Positions 8,192 to 15,718 of a DNA stretch of 64,000 nt are shown here, one piece after another. Under the pieces are notes generated by a model, which searched no databases, had not been told where the DNA came from, and saw nothing but the letters and a program-made list of their open reading frames with translations. The stretch spans positions 4,402,001-4,466,000 of the forward strand of contig CP065001.1 of NCBI GenBank assembly GCA_016700155.1, given 5' to 3'. A program made the position numbers and the translations under genes. Position 1 is the first letter of the stretch; each line of letters starts with the position of its first letter. The DNA is from Ignavibacteriales bacterium (GTDB lineage Bacteria; Bacteroidota; Ignavibacteria; Ignavibacteriales; Ignavibacteriaceae).

Positions 8192-8401
8192 AAACAAAGC
8201 CTGCGGGAAAGTAAGCAATGCGATAAGTAAAACGAGCAATAACTGAAGAAAGTCAAGCAATGGGAGGAGTCGCTGACACAATGACAGGAGTTATTGAAGC
8301 AATGGCAGGAGTAAGTCCCGCAATGAGAGAAGAAAAGTAAGCAATGAGTGAGGAAAGTCAAGCAATGAGGGAAGAAGAGGAAACAATTACGCAGGAAAAT
8401 T
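8192..8401. repeat. Degenerate 21-bp tandem repeat array, about ten units
   Basis: Consecutive 21-bp units run from 8192 (boundaries at 8213, 8234, 8255, 8276, 8297, 8318, 8339, 8360, 8381). The approximate consensus is AAGCAATGAG.GAGGAAAGT, with GCAATG the best conserved block. Weaker units may extend to 8171 on the left and 8422 on the right. A minus-strand reading would give a heptapeptide with recurring SHC/CHC, but no ribosome site supports translation. It lies in a 907-bp stretch without a convincing gene (8040-8946). Confidence 0.8.
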
Positions 8402-8465
8402 GAGAAATGGGGAATTTGGATTGAAATATGCGTTTTGTGAACGCACCTTCCCTGCTGCTGCCTGC

Positions 8466-8592
8466 GCAGGTTGTTGCAGGGCTGTCATTCCGCCCGTCTT
8501 AGACGGGTCGGAATCTTCTTTTGCGATTATGTGCAATAGAAGACCCTGAAACAAGTTCAGGGTGACAAAAAGAGAGTTATGCAACAGCCTGC
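8466..8592. repeat. Nested palindromic interspersed element
   Basis: Ends pair over 13 bp (GCAGGTTGTTGCA at 8466-8478 with TGCAACAGCCTGC at 8580-8592, 12 of 13). Inside are two hairpins: ATTCCGCCCGTC-TTA-GACGGG(T)CGGAAT (8487-8514) and CCCTGAA-ACAAG-TTCAGGG (8544-8562). This type of sequence, read as FVTLNLFQGL, is a familiar non-coding repeat in Bacteroidota genomes. No transposase is present. Confidence 0.65.
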
Positions 8593-8730
8593 TTCGGCGA
8601 CAGTGTACCTTCCTGGAGAGAAGAGGAATTGAGTTTAATTCTGATTGATAACGAAGTAACGATTAGAATATAAGAACAGTTACGGAATGGTCTCCCAAAG
8701 GGACGGGCTTGATAACCAGGGAAAAACCCG

Positions 8731-8790
8731 GTAGCCGCAGGCTTCAGCCTGCGCTGAGCAAGCTCTTCGCAACCTGAAGGTTGCGGCTAC
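8731..8790. repeat. Double-hairpin palindromic repeat
   Basis: An outer stem GTAGCCGCA (8731-8739) / TGCGGCTAC (8782-8790) encloses two smaller perfect hairpins, CGCAGGCTTCAGCCTGCG (8736-8753) and CGCAACCTGAAGGTTGCG (8769-8786). The cruciform-like layout resembles REP/MITE-type elements. Confidence 0.75.
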
Positions 8791-8863
8791 ACAAAGGTTT
8801 TGTTTTCGTTTAACTGCTTAATGAGGGGGGGTTTGTTTTTAAATTTGATTTATTAATTTGGGG

Positions 8864-9661
8864 TTGGGCGGATGATCTACTTACGGGCCGCAAGTCGAAG
8901 TTATCCTTAATTAACAATTTAAAAATTAATACGAGAGAGGTTTATCATGAACGATAAACAAGAAAACCGTTTTAGCATGTTTGACGCGGTGACAACTTTA
9001 CTCGATGCTAACACGGCTAAGACAGCCGCGATAACAAATTTTGCACCCGCATTGCTTGAGTTCAAAAATCTGAAAGCGGAAATAGTAATTAATGACGGAT
9101 TGAAAAGCACGGTTACAACCGGAAAGGCAGCGAATAAAGCCGCCGCTGAGAGTGATCTAATCGACGCAACGATGGTGATTGCTTCGGCGATAAGCGCGCT
9201 TGGCGCAAGTACGGGAAATAACTTTCTTAAGGAGTTAGGGGATGTAAATAAAACAAAGCTGGTGAGAATGCGTGACACCCAGTTAGCCGCGTATTGTACG
9301 ACGATGCATACTGAGGCAAACTCCAACGCAGCGGCACTCGCCGGTTATGGTATTACGCAGGTAATGATAGATGAGTACGAGGAGAAGAAGGACCTGTTCG
9401 CAGGCAGTTCCGGCGTGCGTGAGTCGAGCGCGGCAACGAAGGTTGCGGCAACACAGGCTGTTGTTGACCGTTTTGTTGATGCGGACACATTGCTGCTTGA
9501 GCAGATGGATAAGATGATGGAGTTCTTCCGTACGAGTGATACTATGTTTTATGATGAGTATCACGCGGCGAGAAGAGTGATCGATCTTGGTGTAAGGCAT
9601 GAACCGGAAGAGCCGGAGAATCCTAATCCTTGACGTAGTGTAAGTAGTTTCATCCGCCCAA
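8864..9661. mobile_element. Candidate non-autonomous element: orphan gene framed by about 20-bp inverted repeats
   Basis: TTGGGCGGATGATCTACTTAC at the left end (8864-8884) matches the reverse complement of 9640-9661 over 12 bp, then a one-base insertion and one mismatch, then 8 more bp. The inverted repeats lie 62 bp before the start and 6 bp after the stop of the only gene inside (8947-9633). No transposase or recombinase is present, so mobilisation would have to be in trans. The mobile nature is inference from the terminal repeats and the compact layout. Confidence 0.5.
8947..9633 (+). CDS. Helical protein of unknown function, orphan in a repeat-bounded cassette
   Basis: 228 aa, start ATG with a good Shine-Dalgarno (GAGAGAGG). 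Not recognised as a characterised family. The sequence is rich in Ala, Thr and Asp/Glu and appears all alpha-helical, with no signal peptide or membrane segment. A single Cys lies in LAAYCTTMHTEAN, and a proline/glutamate-rich tail (EPEEPENPNP) ends the protein. Base composition is visibly more GC-rich than the flanking AT-rich DNA, consistent with transfer. Inverted repeats at 8864-8884 and 9640-9661 frame it closely. No catalytic motif is visible. Confidence 0.75.
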   Translation: MNDKQENRFSMFDAVTTLLDANTAKTAAITNFAPALLEFKNLKAEIVINDGLKSTVTTGKAANKAAAESDLIDATMVIASAISALGASTGNNFLKELGDVNKTKLVRMRDTQLAAYCTTMHTEANSNAAALAGYGITQVMIDEYEEKKDLFAGSSGVRESSAATKVAATQAVVDRFVDADTLLLEQMDKMMEFFRTSDTMFYDEYHAARRVIDLGVRHEPEEPENPNP

Positions 9662-9676
9662 ATGAAATTAGTTATG

Positions 9677-9709
9677 AGTTGAGAGTTCCGCCACAGGCGG
9701 ACAGGTATG
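9677..9709. repeat. 33-bp direct repeat, copy 2
   Basis: Identical to 8043-8075. It contains the hairpin TCCGCC-ACA-GGCGGA (9687-9701). It lies just outside the right inverted repeat of the orphan-gene cassette, in a 302-bp gene-free stretch (9634-9935) that otherwise holds only the terminator at 9788-9820. Confidence 0.85.
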
Positions 9710-9787
9710 AGTTAAGAATTATTGATGGATGTAATCCTGCTACCCACCTTCGCTGACTAAATCATAAGCAGGGTTATAATATGGAAA

Positions 9788-9820
9788 GCCCGAAGCGCCT
9801 TGTCGCTTCGGGCGTTTTTA
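9788..9820 (+). terminator. Strong Rho-independent terminator
   Basis: A perfect 10-bp GC-rich stem GCCCGAAGCG (9788-9797) / CGCTTCGGGC (9804-9813) is followed by GTTTTTAT. It separates the orphan-gene cassette from the restriction-modification operon. Confidence 0.85.
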
Positions 9821-9935
9821 TTCTAAAATAATATCGACGAGAAGCTTTGGGAATATTTCTTTATTTTATTTTTATCAGATTATTAACAAAGAAATTTTTT
9901 ATTTTAGAGCGAACTTATCGGGACAATTTTTCTAA

Positions 9936-11543
9936 ATGCAACTGAAACTTTTTACACCGGATGATTTTTTAACGATTAAAGAAGCCAGTGAATGGGCTAC
10001 TGAACATCTCGGGAAAAAAGTTACTACGTCAAATATATCTTACCTCATTAACTATGGCAGGCTTCATAAATATGGCGAAAATGGAAACTCAGTTATTTCA
10101 AAGACGGAACTGAATGAATACTACAAGTCTTTTAATGGAAGAAGAGAACTCTCATTTAAAAATAAACTTGGCGGTGATTTGAATTGGGCACTATCATTCG
10201 ATCAATACACAGAAGCCGAAACAACCAAACACGTTCATCGTTTACATCCATATAAGGGTAAGTTTATTCCGCAACTTGTTGAATATTTTCTTGACGACCA
10301 TTTAGATGATTTTAAAAAAGAAAAATTTTTTGAAGTGGGCGATATTGTTATAGACCCATTTTGTGGAAGCGGTACAACATTAGTCCAGGCAAATGAACTT
10401 GGAATAAATGCAATCGGAATTGATGTTTCTTATTTCAACTCATTCATTTCCAATTGTAAAATTGACAAGTATAATCTTGAAGAACTTAAAAAGGAATCTT
10501 CACTTATTACCGCCCAATTAAAAAATTTTCTTAACAATAAAAATGTCCCCGAGTTTGAAACAAAGCTGCTTGAAGAGTTGAATGTATTTAACAATAAATA
10601 TTTTCCGGTACCGGATTATAAAAGAAGAGTTTTAAGAAAAGAAATAGATGAATACAAATACAGCAAAGAAAAAGAGAAAATGTTTTTGCCTGTTTACGAA
10701 GCCCTTGTAAAAAAATATGATATAGAATTAAAGCAGGACACAAGAGAAACATTTTTAGATAAGTGGTATTCAAAGCACGTTAGGGAAGAGATAGATTTTG
10801 TATTTGCAAAAATCAAAAGACTGAAGAACTCAAATACAAAAGATATTCTTAAACTCATTCTAAGCAGAACAATCCGTTCATGCAGAGCAACAACGCACGC
10901 AGATTTAGCAACTTTAATAGAACCGGTTACCACAACGTATTACTGTCACAAGCACGGTAAAATGTGCAAACCACTTTTTTCAATTTTGAAGTGGTGGGAA
11001 ACATATTCAAAAGATACAATTGACCGGATAACAGAATTTGGAACGATTCGGACAGATACAAAACAAATTTGTTTAACCGGTGACAGCAGAGAAATTGATC
11101 TGATTGAAGCATTAGAGAAATTAAATCCAAAATTTGCAAAGCAGGTAAAAAAACAAAAGGTGAAGGGTATTTTCTCAAGTCCACCTTATGTCGGATTGAT
11201 AGATTATCATGAACAGCATGCTTATGCTTATGATCTCTTTGGATTTAAGAGAAGAGACAATTTGGAAATTGGACCACTATTTAAGGGCAAAGGTAAGGAT
11301 GCAAGAGATTCTTATGTTGATGGAATTTCTAAGGTGTTGTTGAACATGAAAAAATATTTTGCAGAAGATTATTCTGTTTTTCTTGTCGCTAATGACCGAA
11401 ATAATCTATATCCAATCATCGCAGAGAAAACCGGGATGAAAATCGTTAATCAGTACAAACGTCCTGTGCTTAACAGAACTGAAAAGGATAAAGGGGCTTA
11501 TTCAGAAATCATTTTTCACTTTAAGGATTGTATAAATGATTAA
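9936..11543 (+). CDS. Type II DNA methyltransferase (SPPY class) with N-terminal helix-turn-helix
   Basis: 535 aa. The S-adenosylmethionine-binding motif I DPFCGSGTTLVQANELG starts at Asp140, and catalytic motif IV is SSPPYVG at 414-420; SPPY is most typical of N4-cytosine or N6-adenine methyltransferases. The order I then IV with a long insertion (about 170-410) suggests the target recognition region lies between them. An N-terminal excisionase/MerR-like helix-turn-helix (about 11-65, LTIKEASEWATEHLGKKVTT) could bind the operon's own promoter. It protects host DNA from the TdeIII-type nuclease encoded two genes downstream. The AIPR gene overlaps its end by 8 bp. No Shine-Dalgarno is evident. 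Confidence 0.88.
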   Translation: MQLKLFTPDDFLTIKEASEWATEHLGKKVTTSNISYLINYGRLHKYGENGNSVISKTELNEYYKSFNGRRELSFKNKLGGDLNWALSFDQYTEAETTKHVHRLHPYKGKFIPQLVEYFLDDHLDDFKKEKFFEVGDIVIDPFCGSGTTLVQANELGINAIGIDVSYFNSFISNCKIDKYNLEELKKESSLITAQLKNFLNNKNVPEFETKLLEELNVFNNKYFPVPDYKRRVLRKEIDEYKYSKEKEKMFLPVYEALVKKYDIELKQDTRETFLDKWYSKHVREEIDFVFAKIKRLKNSNTKDILKLILSRTIRSCRATTHADLATLIEPVTTTYYCHKHGKMCKPLFSILKWWETYSKDTIDRITEFGTIRTDTKQICLTGDSREIDLIEALEKLNPKFAKQVKKQKVKGIFSSPPYVGLIDYHEQHAYAYDLFGFKRRDNLEIGPLFKGKGKDARDSYVDGISKVLLNMKKYFAEDYSVFLVANDRNNLYPIIAEKTGMKIVNQYKRPVLNRTEKDKGAYSEIIFHFKDCIND

Positions 11544-13395
11544 GACTAAAATTGAACGATATTGTGAAAAATTTATAAGTGAAAATTATGATAAAAAAGA
11601 TAGACGAAAGGCTGATGATAAAAAATTTGAGTGGTTTATTAATTCAATGCACTGCTGGCAGGTATCGAGTCAATCTTACAATTCTAAAAATAGAATTGGC
11701 AAAGACATTTCATTAGGATCAGCCCAGGGTGGGGATGCTTTTTTTGTTTTATTAAAAGGTCAAATTTATTCGCTTAATGATAATATTGACGACATCATCA
11801 CAGAACTGGAGAAAGAACAAACACAAGTTGACATTACTTTTCATTATATCCAGACTAAAAACTCTCTAAAAGCAGATTTGGGAGATTTCAAGAAATTTTC
11901 TGCGATTCCATTAATGATTTTAAAGAAATCTAAAATTGATGATTCAAAAAAGGAACTTAAACTTCTTGAATTATTTATAAATAAAATATTGGAAAGAAAA
12001 TTTAAGAATGTTGTTTACAAATTCGAGTTGTTTTTTTACACAAATAAAAATGATAATGAAATAAATGTATTAAAAAAGAATTGGAAGGATGAGATTGAAT
12101 ATATTTCTAATGATTATAAAGAATATGTCGATGTTAGTATTGAACTTCGTGGTTCAGATTTTATAAATAATTTATTTGAAAGATTTATATCGAATGAATT
12201 CATATTATATGTCTCAAAACAAAATGTAAAACAAGTAACTTCTAAAGATAAAACACATTGTTTAATTGGCTATATATCTGCAAAAGAACTACTAGATTGT
12301 ATAGCACCTATACACACCAATACGAATCAACGCGTTTTACTTCCCGATGTATTTAATAATAATATCAGGCTCTATCTTGGGGAAACTGATGTAAATCAGA
12401 ATATCGAGCGTACTTTAATTGAAGAACCTGAATTATTTCATCTTTATAATAATGGTATTACTATAACAACAAAGGATGTTAATACTAGCACTATAGATTT
12501 ATATTCTATAACTCCAGTTAATATTGTTAATGGTTGCCAAACTGCCAATAGTGTATTTAAGGTATTATCAGCACTTGACAATTCAATTGAATCTAAAGTT
12601 CTTATACCAGTAAAAATTGTTAAGCTTCATAGTGATGATGAAAACAAGCTTATTACAATCCGCTCAAATAGTCAAAATGGTATATCAGAAAAAGACTTAA
12701 TATCAATTACTAATATCCAAATTGATTTAGAACAATTATTCAAACGACATAAGATTCACAGTCATACTTTTTTTTATAAGCGACAAAACTCATATGCCGA
12801 TTCTAATATAGCTGGATATGATTTTATTATTAATGTCAGTGATATCCTAAGAGCATTATTTTCTACACTCATGTTAATGCCACATAAAGTAACTTCTTAC
12901 TTTGATAGAACTACGCAAAGATTTATTGATACCATTTTTGAAGAGAGATTTTTAAATCTTTATCACATAATAACTGTACTCTATAAACTTGTTGAAGATT
13001 ATCTGGAAGAAAACCATCCCGAAATTCAAAGATTAAAATTTCATATTACCTTTATCGTTTATCGCTTAATCAACAAAAGTGCTGATATAAACCTCCTGGA
13101 CAAATATTTGCGCGACAATAAATCTAACATTGATACTATTAAAGAAGAAGAATCAAAGAAACAAAATGAAGTGGCAAGGACGATAACTAGTAATTTATTT
13201 AATCTTCTGAAATCTGATAGTGGATTTGAAGATTGTCTCAAATACATTATTGAAATATTGAACTCAAATTACCCTGAGTATCTCGATTTATCTACAAAAG
13301 AAAAGGAAAGAGTATTGTATCTATCCGTTGCAAATAAGTTTTCAAACTTCGACTCTGTATTTATCAAGTCATCAAAGGATTTCGTTAAAAAATGA
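11536..13395 (+). CDS. AIPR-family (abortive infection phage resistance) protein
   Basis: 619 aa. The signature region is about 297-345: LFHLYNNGITITTKDV followed by ITPVNIVNGCQTANSVFKVL, characteristic of the AIPR family (PF10592) associated with phage defence. N-terminal about 1-200 is Lys/Asp-rich and resembles the restriction-endonuclease-like fold often found upstream of AIPR, with HYIQTKNS as a candidate nuclease strand. Biochemical activity is not established from sequence. It overlaps the methyltransferase by 8 bp and the endonuclease by 4 bp (ATGA), so all three are probably made together. Clearly more AT-rich than surrounding genes, in keeping with horizontal transfer. Confidence 0.88.
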   Translation: MIKTKIERYCEKFISENYDKKDRRKADDKKFEWFINSMHCWQVSSQSYNSKNRIGKDISLGSAQGGDAFFVLLKGQIYSLNDNIDDIITELEKEQTQVDITFHYIQTKNSLKADLGDFKKFSAIPLMILKKSKIDDSKKELKLLELFINKILERKFKNVVYKFELFFYTNKNDNEINVLKKNWKDEIEYISNDYKEYVDVSIELRGSDFINNLFERFISNEFILYVSKQNVKQVTSKDKTHCLIGYISAKELLDCIAPIHTNTNQRVLLPDVFNNNIRLYLGETDVNQNIERTLIEEPELFHLYNNGITITTKDVNTSTIDLYSITPVNIVNGCQTANSVFKVLSALDNSIESKVLIPVKIVKLHSDDENKLITIRSNSQNGISEKDLISITNIQIDLEQLFKRHKIHSHTFFYKRQNSYADSNIAGYDFIINVSDILRALFSTLMLMPHKVTSYFDRTTQRFIDTIFEERFLNLYHIITVLYKLVEDYLEENHPEIQRLKFHITFIVYRLINKSADINLLDKYLRDNKSNIDTIKEEESKKQNEVARTITSNLFNLLKSDSGFEDCLKYIIEILNSNYPEYLDLSTKEKERVLYLSVANKFSNFDSVFIKSSKDFVKK

Positions 13396-14162
13396 ATAGT
13401 AACCAACTAGTTCAAATTAAAAAATCTTTAACCCAAAGTCTCAGAAATAAATTTACTAACCACAACCCAGAACCCGCATCAATGCCATTTCATACAAGGC
13501 TGTTGGGTAAAGATAGGTTAGCATTGTATCAATTCATTCATTCATTGAACACAAATTTTGGTACTACCATATTTGAACCAGTTGCTAAAGCTCTTGCAAC
13601 ACCAAACTTTAAATCAGCGGAATCACAACAAGTAGCTGGATTACAAATAAGCTCAGAAGCTCACAAGTTAATTCAGACTTTGATGGATAAACTTGCTACT
13701 GCGGAAACAGAACCCGACAAAGTAAAAGAAATAGAAGCTTTAAGAAAAGTTTGTCAATCAGGTAACATGAACAAGGTCAAACTCACGAAGGTTGATGTCA
13801 AACTTGTTCATAAAAGTGGAACTATCTATCTCTTTGACTTAAAAACTGCAAAGCCAAACGCTGGTGGTTTTAAAGAGTTTAAAAGAACATTACTTGAATG
13901 GACTGCGGCAACGTTAGCATCAAACCCAAAAGCAAAAATTCAAACTCTTATTGCTATTCCATATAATCCATACGAACCCGAACCTTATAATCGTTGGACA
14001 ATGAGAGGAATGATTGATCTCAAACACGAATTAAAGGTAGGCAAAGAATTCTGGGACTTTCTTGGTGGGGAAGGAGCTTACGAAGATTTACTCGACTGCT
14101 TCGAACAGGTTGGTATAGAGATGCGCGAAGAGATAGATAGTTATTTCGCAAGGTTTAAATAA
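13392..14162 (+). CDS. TdeIII-family type II restriction endonuclease
   Basis: 256 aa. Matches the TdeIII-type family (PF09520) whose prototype cuts GGNCC; the specificity here is inferred, not shown. A PD-(D/E)xK-like core is visible: Asp135 in LTKVDVKLVHK and Asp149-x-Lys151 in YLFDLKTAKPN, with KRTLLEWTAATLA next. Its start overlaps the AIPR stop by 4 bp, completing a methyltransferase-AIPR-endonuclease operon. A minus-strand terminator hairpin lies between it and the convergent hemL. Confidence 0.88.
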   Translation: MNSNQLVQIKKSLTQSLRNKFTNHNPEPASMPFHTRLLGKDRLALYQFIHSLNTNFGTTIFEPVAKALATPNFKSAESQQVAGLQISSEAHKLIQTLMDKLATAETEPDKVKEIEALRKVCQSGNMNKVKLTKVDVKLVHKSGTIYLFDLKTAKPNAGGFKEFKRTLLEWTAATLASNPKAKIQTLIAIPYNPYEPEPYNRWTMRGMIDLKHELKVGKEFWDFLGGEGAYEDLLDCFEQVGIEMREEIDSYFARFK

Positions 14163-14186
14163 TACATACCCCACTACCTCCACATC

Positions 14187-14221
14187 AAAAAAAATAGCTG
14201 ATCAAACTAAGTTCAATCAGC
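14187..14221 (-). terminator. Terminator of hemL
   Basis: On the minus strand GCTGATTGAA pairs with TTTGATCAGC (10 bp with two G-T pairs) and is followed by TA and eight T residues. It sits 32 bp after the hemL stop; the sequence could also stop readthrough from the restriction operon. Confidence 0.7.
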
Positions 14222-14252
14222 CATTCAACCAATCACTCAACCTGCGTTGTCT

Positions 14253-15548
14253 TTACGAATTAATTATCATCTTCAGCGAATCATAAGTTGCGCTTATTGT
14301 TCTATCAAGCAATGCCTGTGTATGCGCGGTGGAAACAAATGCCGCTTCAAACTGTGCGGGTGCTAAGTAAATTCCGCGCTTTAGCATTTCGTGAAAGTAC
14401 TTTCCGTATAAAGCTGTATCGGATTTAACCGCGGTGTTAAAATCGTGCACATTTTCTTCAACAAAAAATAATGTGCTCATCGATCCTACCCTGTTGTACG
14501 CAAACTTTTTATTTAGTTTTCTTAACGCGTCAAACATTCCCGATTCAAGGTATGCTGATTTGTCTTCAAGTATATCATAAACTTCAGGATGAGATTTAAT
14601 ATAGTTAAGTGCCGCGAGTCCGGCAGACATAGCAAGCGGGTTACCGCTTAGTGTACCAGCCTGGTAAACGGGTCCGCTGGGAGCTACCATTTCCATAATT
14701 TCTTTCTTTCCGCCAAACGAACCAACTGGCAAACCGCCGCCGATAATTTTCCCGAATGTGCTAAGATCGGGTGTAATGCCGAGCACCTGCTGCGCGCCGC
14801 CTTTGGCAACACGGAAGCCTGTCATCACTTCATCGAATATCAGTACGATTTTTTCTTCGCTGCAAATATCTCTTAACTGTTTGATGAATGAATCCTCGGC
14901 TTTTACAACTCCCATATTACCTGCGATGGGTTCAATTATAACTGCGGCAATTTCATTTTTGTTTTTTTTTATTAATTCTTTCACGGAGTTTATATCGTTG
15001 TAGTCTGCCATAAGTGTATCCGCGGCATTTCCTTTTGTAACTCCGGGACTTGTCGGTACACCAAGAGTCAGCGCGCCCGAGCCGGCTTTGATCAGAAAGT
15101 AGTCAGCGTGACCGTGATAACATCCTTCGAACTTTATAAATTTTTCTTTGCCGGTGTATCCGCGTGCGGCGCGTATTGCGCTCATTGTTGCTTCGGTGCC
15201 GCTGTTTACCATTCTCACCATTTCAACGGATGGGACGAGTTCGGTTATTAGTTTTGCCATTTCAATTTCAATTGAAGTCGGCGCGCCAAAGCTGGTTCCG
15301 TTTTCGATTGCGTTAAGTAATGCTTCTTTGATGAAGCCGGGATTGTGACCGAACAGATGCGGTCCCCAGCTTCCTATGTAGTCGATGAATTCATTTCCGT
15401 CAACATCATAAAATAAAGCGCCGCTGCCTTTTGTAATGAATAGCGGGTCGCCGCCAACTGATTTGAATGCGCGTACCGGTGAGTTTACTCCGCCGGGTAT
15501 ATATTTTTTTGCCTGTTCGAACAGTGTTTTGCTTTTGTCGGTTTTCAT
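14253..15548 (-). CDS. hemL: Glutamate-1-semialdehyde 2,1-aminomutase
   Basis: 431 aa, full length. Converts glutamate-1-semialdehyde to 5-aminolevulinate, second step of the C5 heme route after HemA. This class III aminotransferase fold carries pyridoxal phosphate on Lys267 in DLSTFGKIIGGGLPVGSFGG; other family blocks are VNSGTEATMSAIRAARG (115-131), KFEGCYHGHAD and IIEPIAGNMGVV. Start ATG. It stands apart from the other hem genes, about 8.9 kb beyond hemB on the same strand. Confidence 0.96.
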   Translation of the reverse strand: MKTDKSKTLFEQAKKYIPGGVNSPVRAFKSVGGDPLFITKGSGALFYDVDGNEFIDYIGSWGPHLFGHNPGFIKEALLNAIENGTSFGAPTSIEIEMAKLITELVPSVEMVRMVNSGTEATMSAIRAARGYTGKEKFIKFEGCYHGHADYFLIKAGSGALTLGVPTSPGVTKGNAADTLMADYNDINSVKELIKKNKNEIAAVIIEPIAGNMGVVKAEDSFIKQLRDICSEEKIVLIFDEVMTGFRVAKGGAQQVLGITPDLSTFGKIIGGGLPVGSFGGKKEIMEMVAPSGPVYQAGTLSGNPLAMSAGLAALNYIKSHPEVYDILEDKSAYLESGMFDALRKLNKKFAYNRVGSMSTLFFVEENVHDFNTAVKSDTALYGKYFHEMLKRGIYLAPAQFEAAFVSTAHTQALLDRTISATYDSLKMIINS

Positions 15549-15629
15549 ATTGCTTAACTTTTGTTAATGGTTGTGCAAAGATAGGAATTTGAGGGTGTAG
15601 TTGAAAAGTTAATTGGAGATAGAATGTAT

Positions 15630-15715
15630 GGAATATTGAATATCGAACAAGGAATATTGAATGATGAAGTAAAGTTAACCACTAAGGCACTGAGAGCACT
15701 TAGAAGCACTAAGTA
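15630..15715. repeat. Interspersed repeat remnants, 21-bp duplication plus CACTAAG repeats
   Basis: GGAATATTGAAT occurs at 15630 and again exactly 21 bp later at 15651. It is followed by a run of CACTAAG/CACTGAG/CACTTAG words (15679-15713). Both are familiar non-coding dispersed sequences in Bacteroidota intergenic DNA. Confidence 0.6.
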
Positions 15716-15718
15716 AAA

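Noticed and set aside
8149..8361. Minus-strand 70-codon frame with repeating SHC/CHC heptads
   Set aside because: It is a by-product of the 21-bp array, has no ribosome site, and its composition is unlike any neighbouring protein.
8192..8401. Possible CRISPR array
   Set aside because: Units are 21 bp head to tail with no unique spacers, and no cas genes are nearby.
8387..8584. Minus-strand frame containing FVTLNLFQGL
   Set aside because: This peptide is a known translation of a non-coding interspersed palindrome in Bacteroidota and not a gene.
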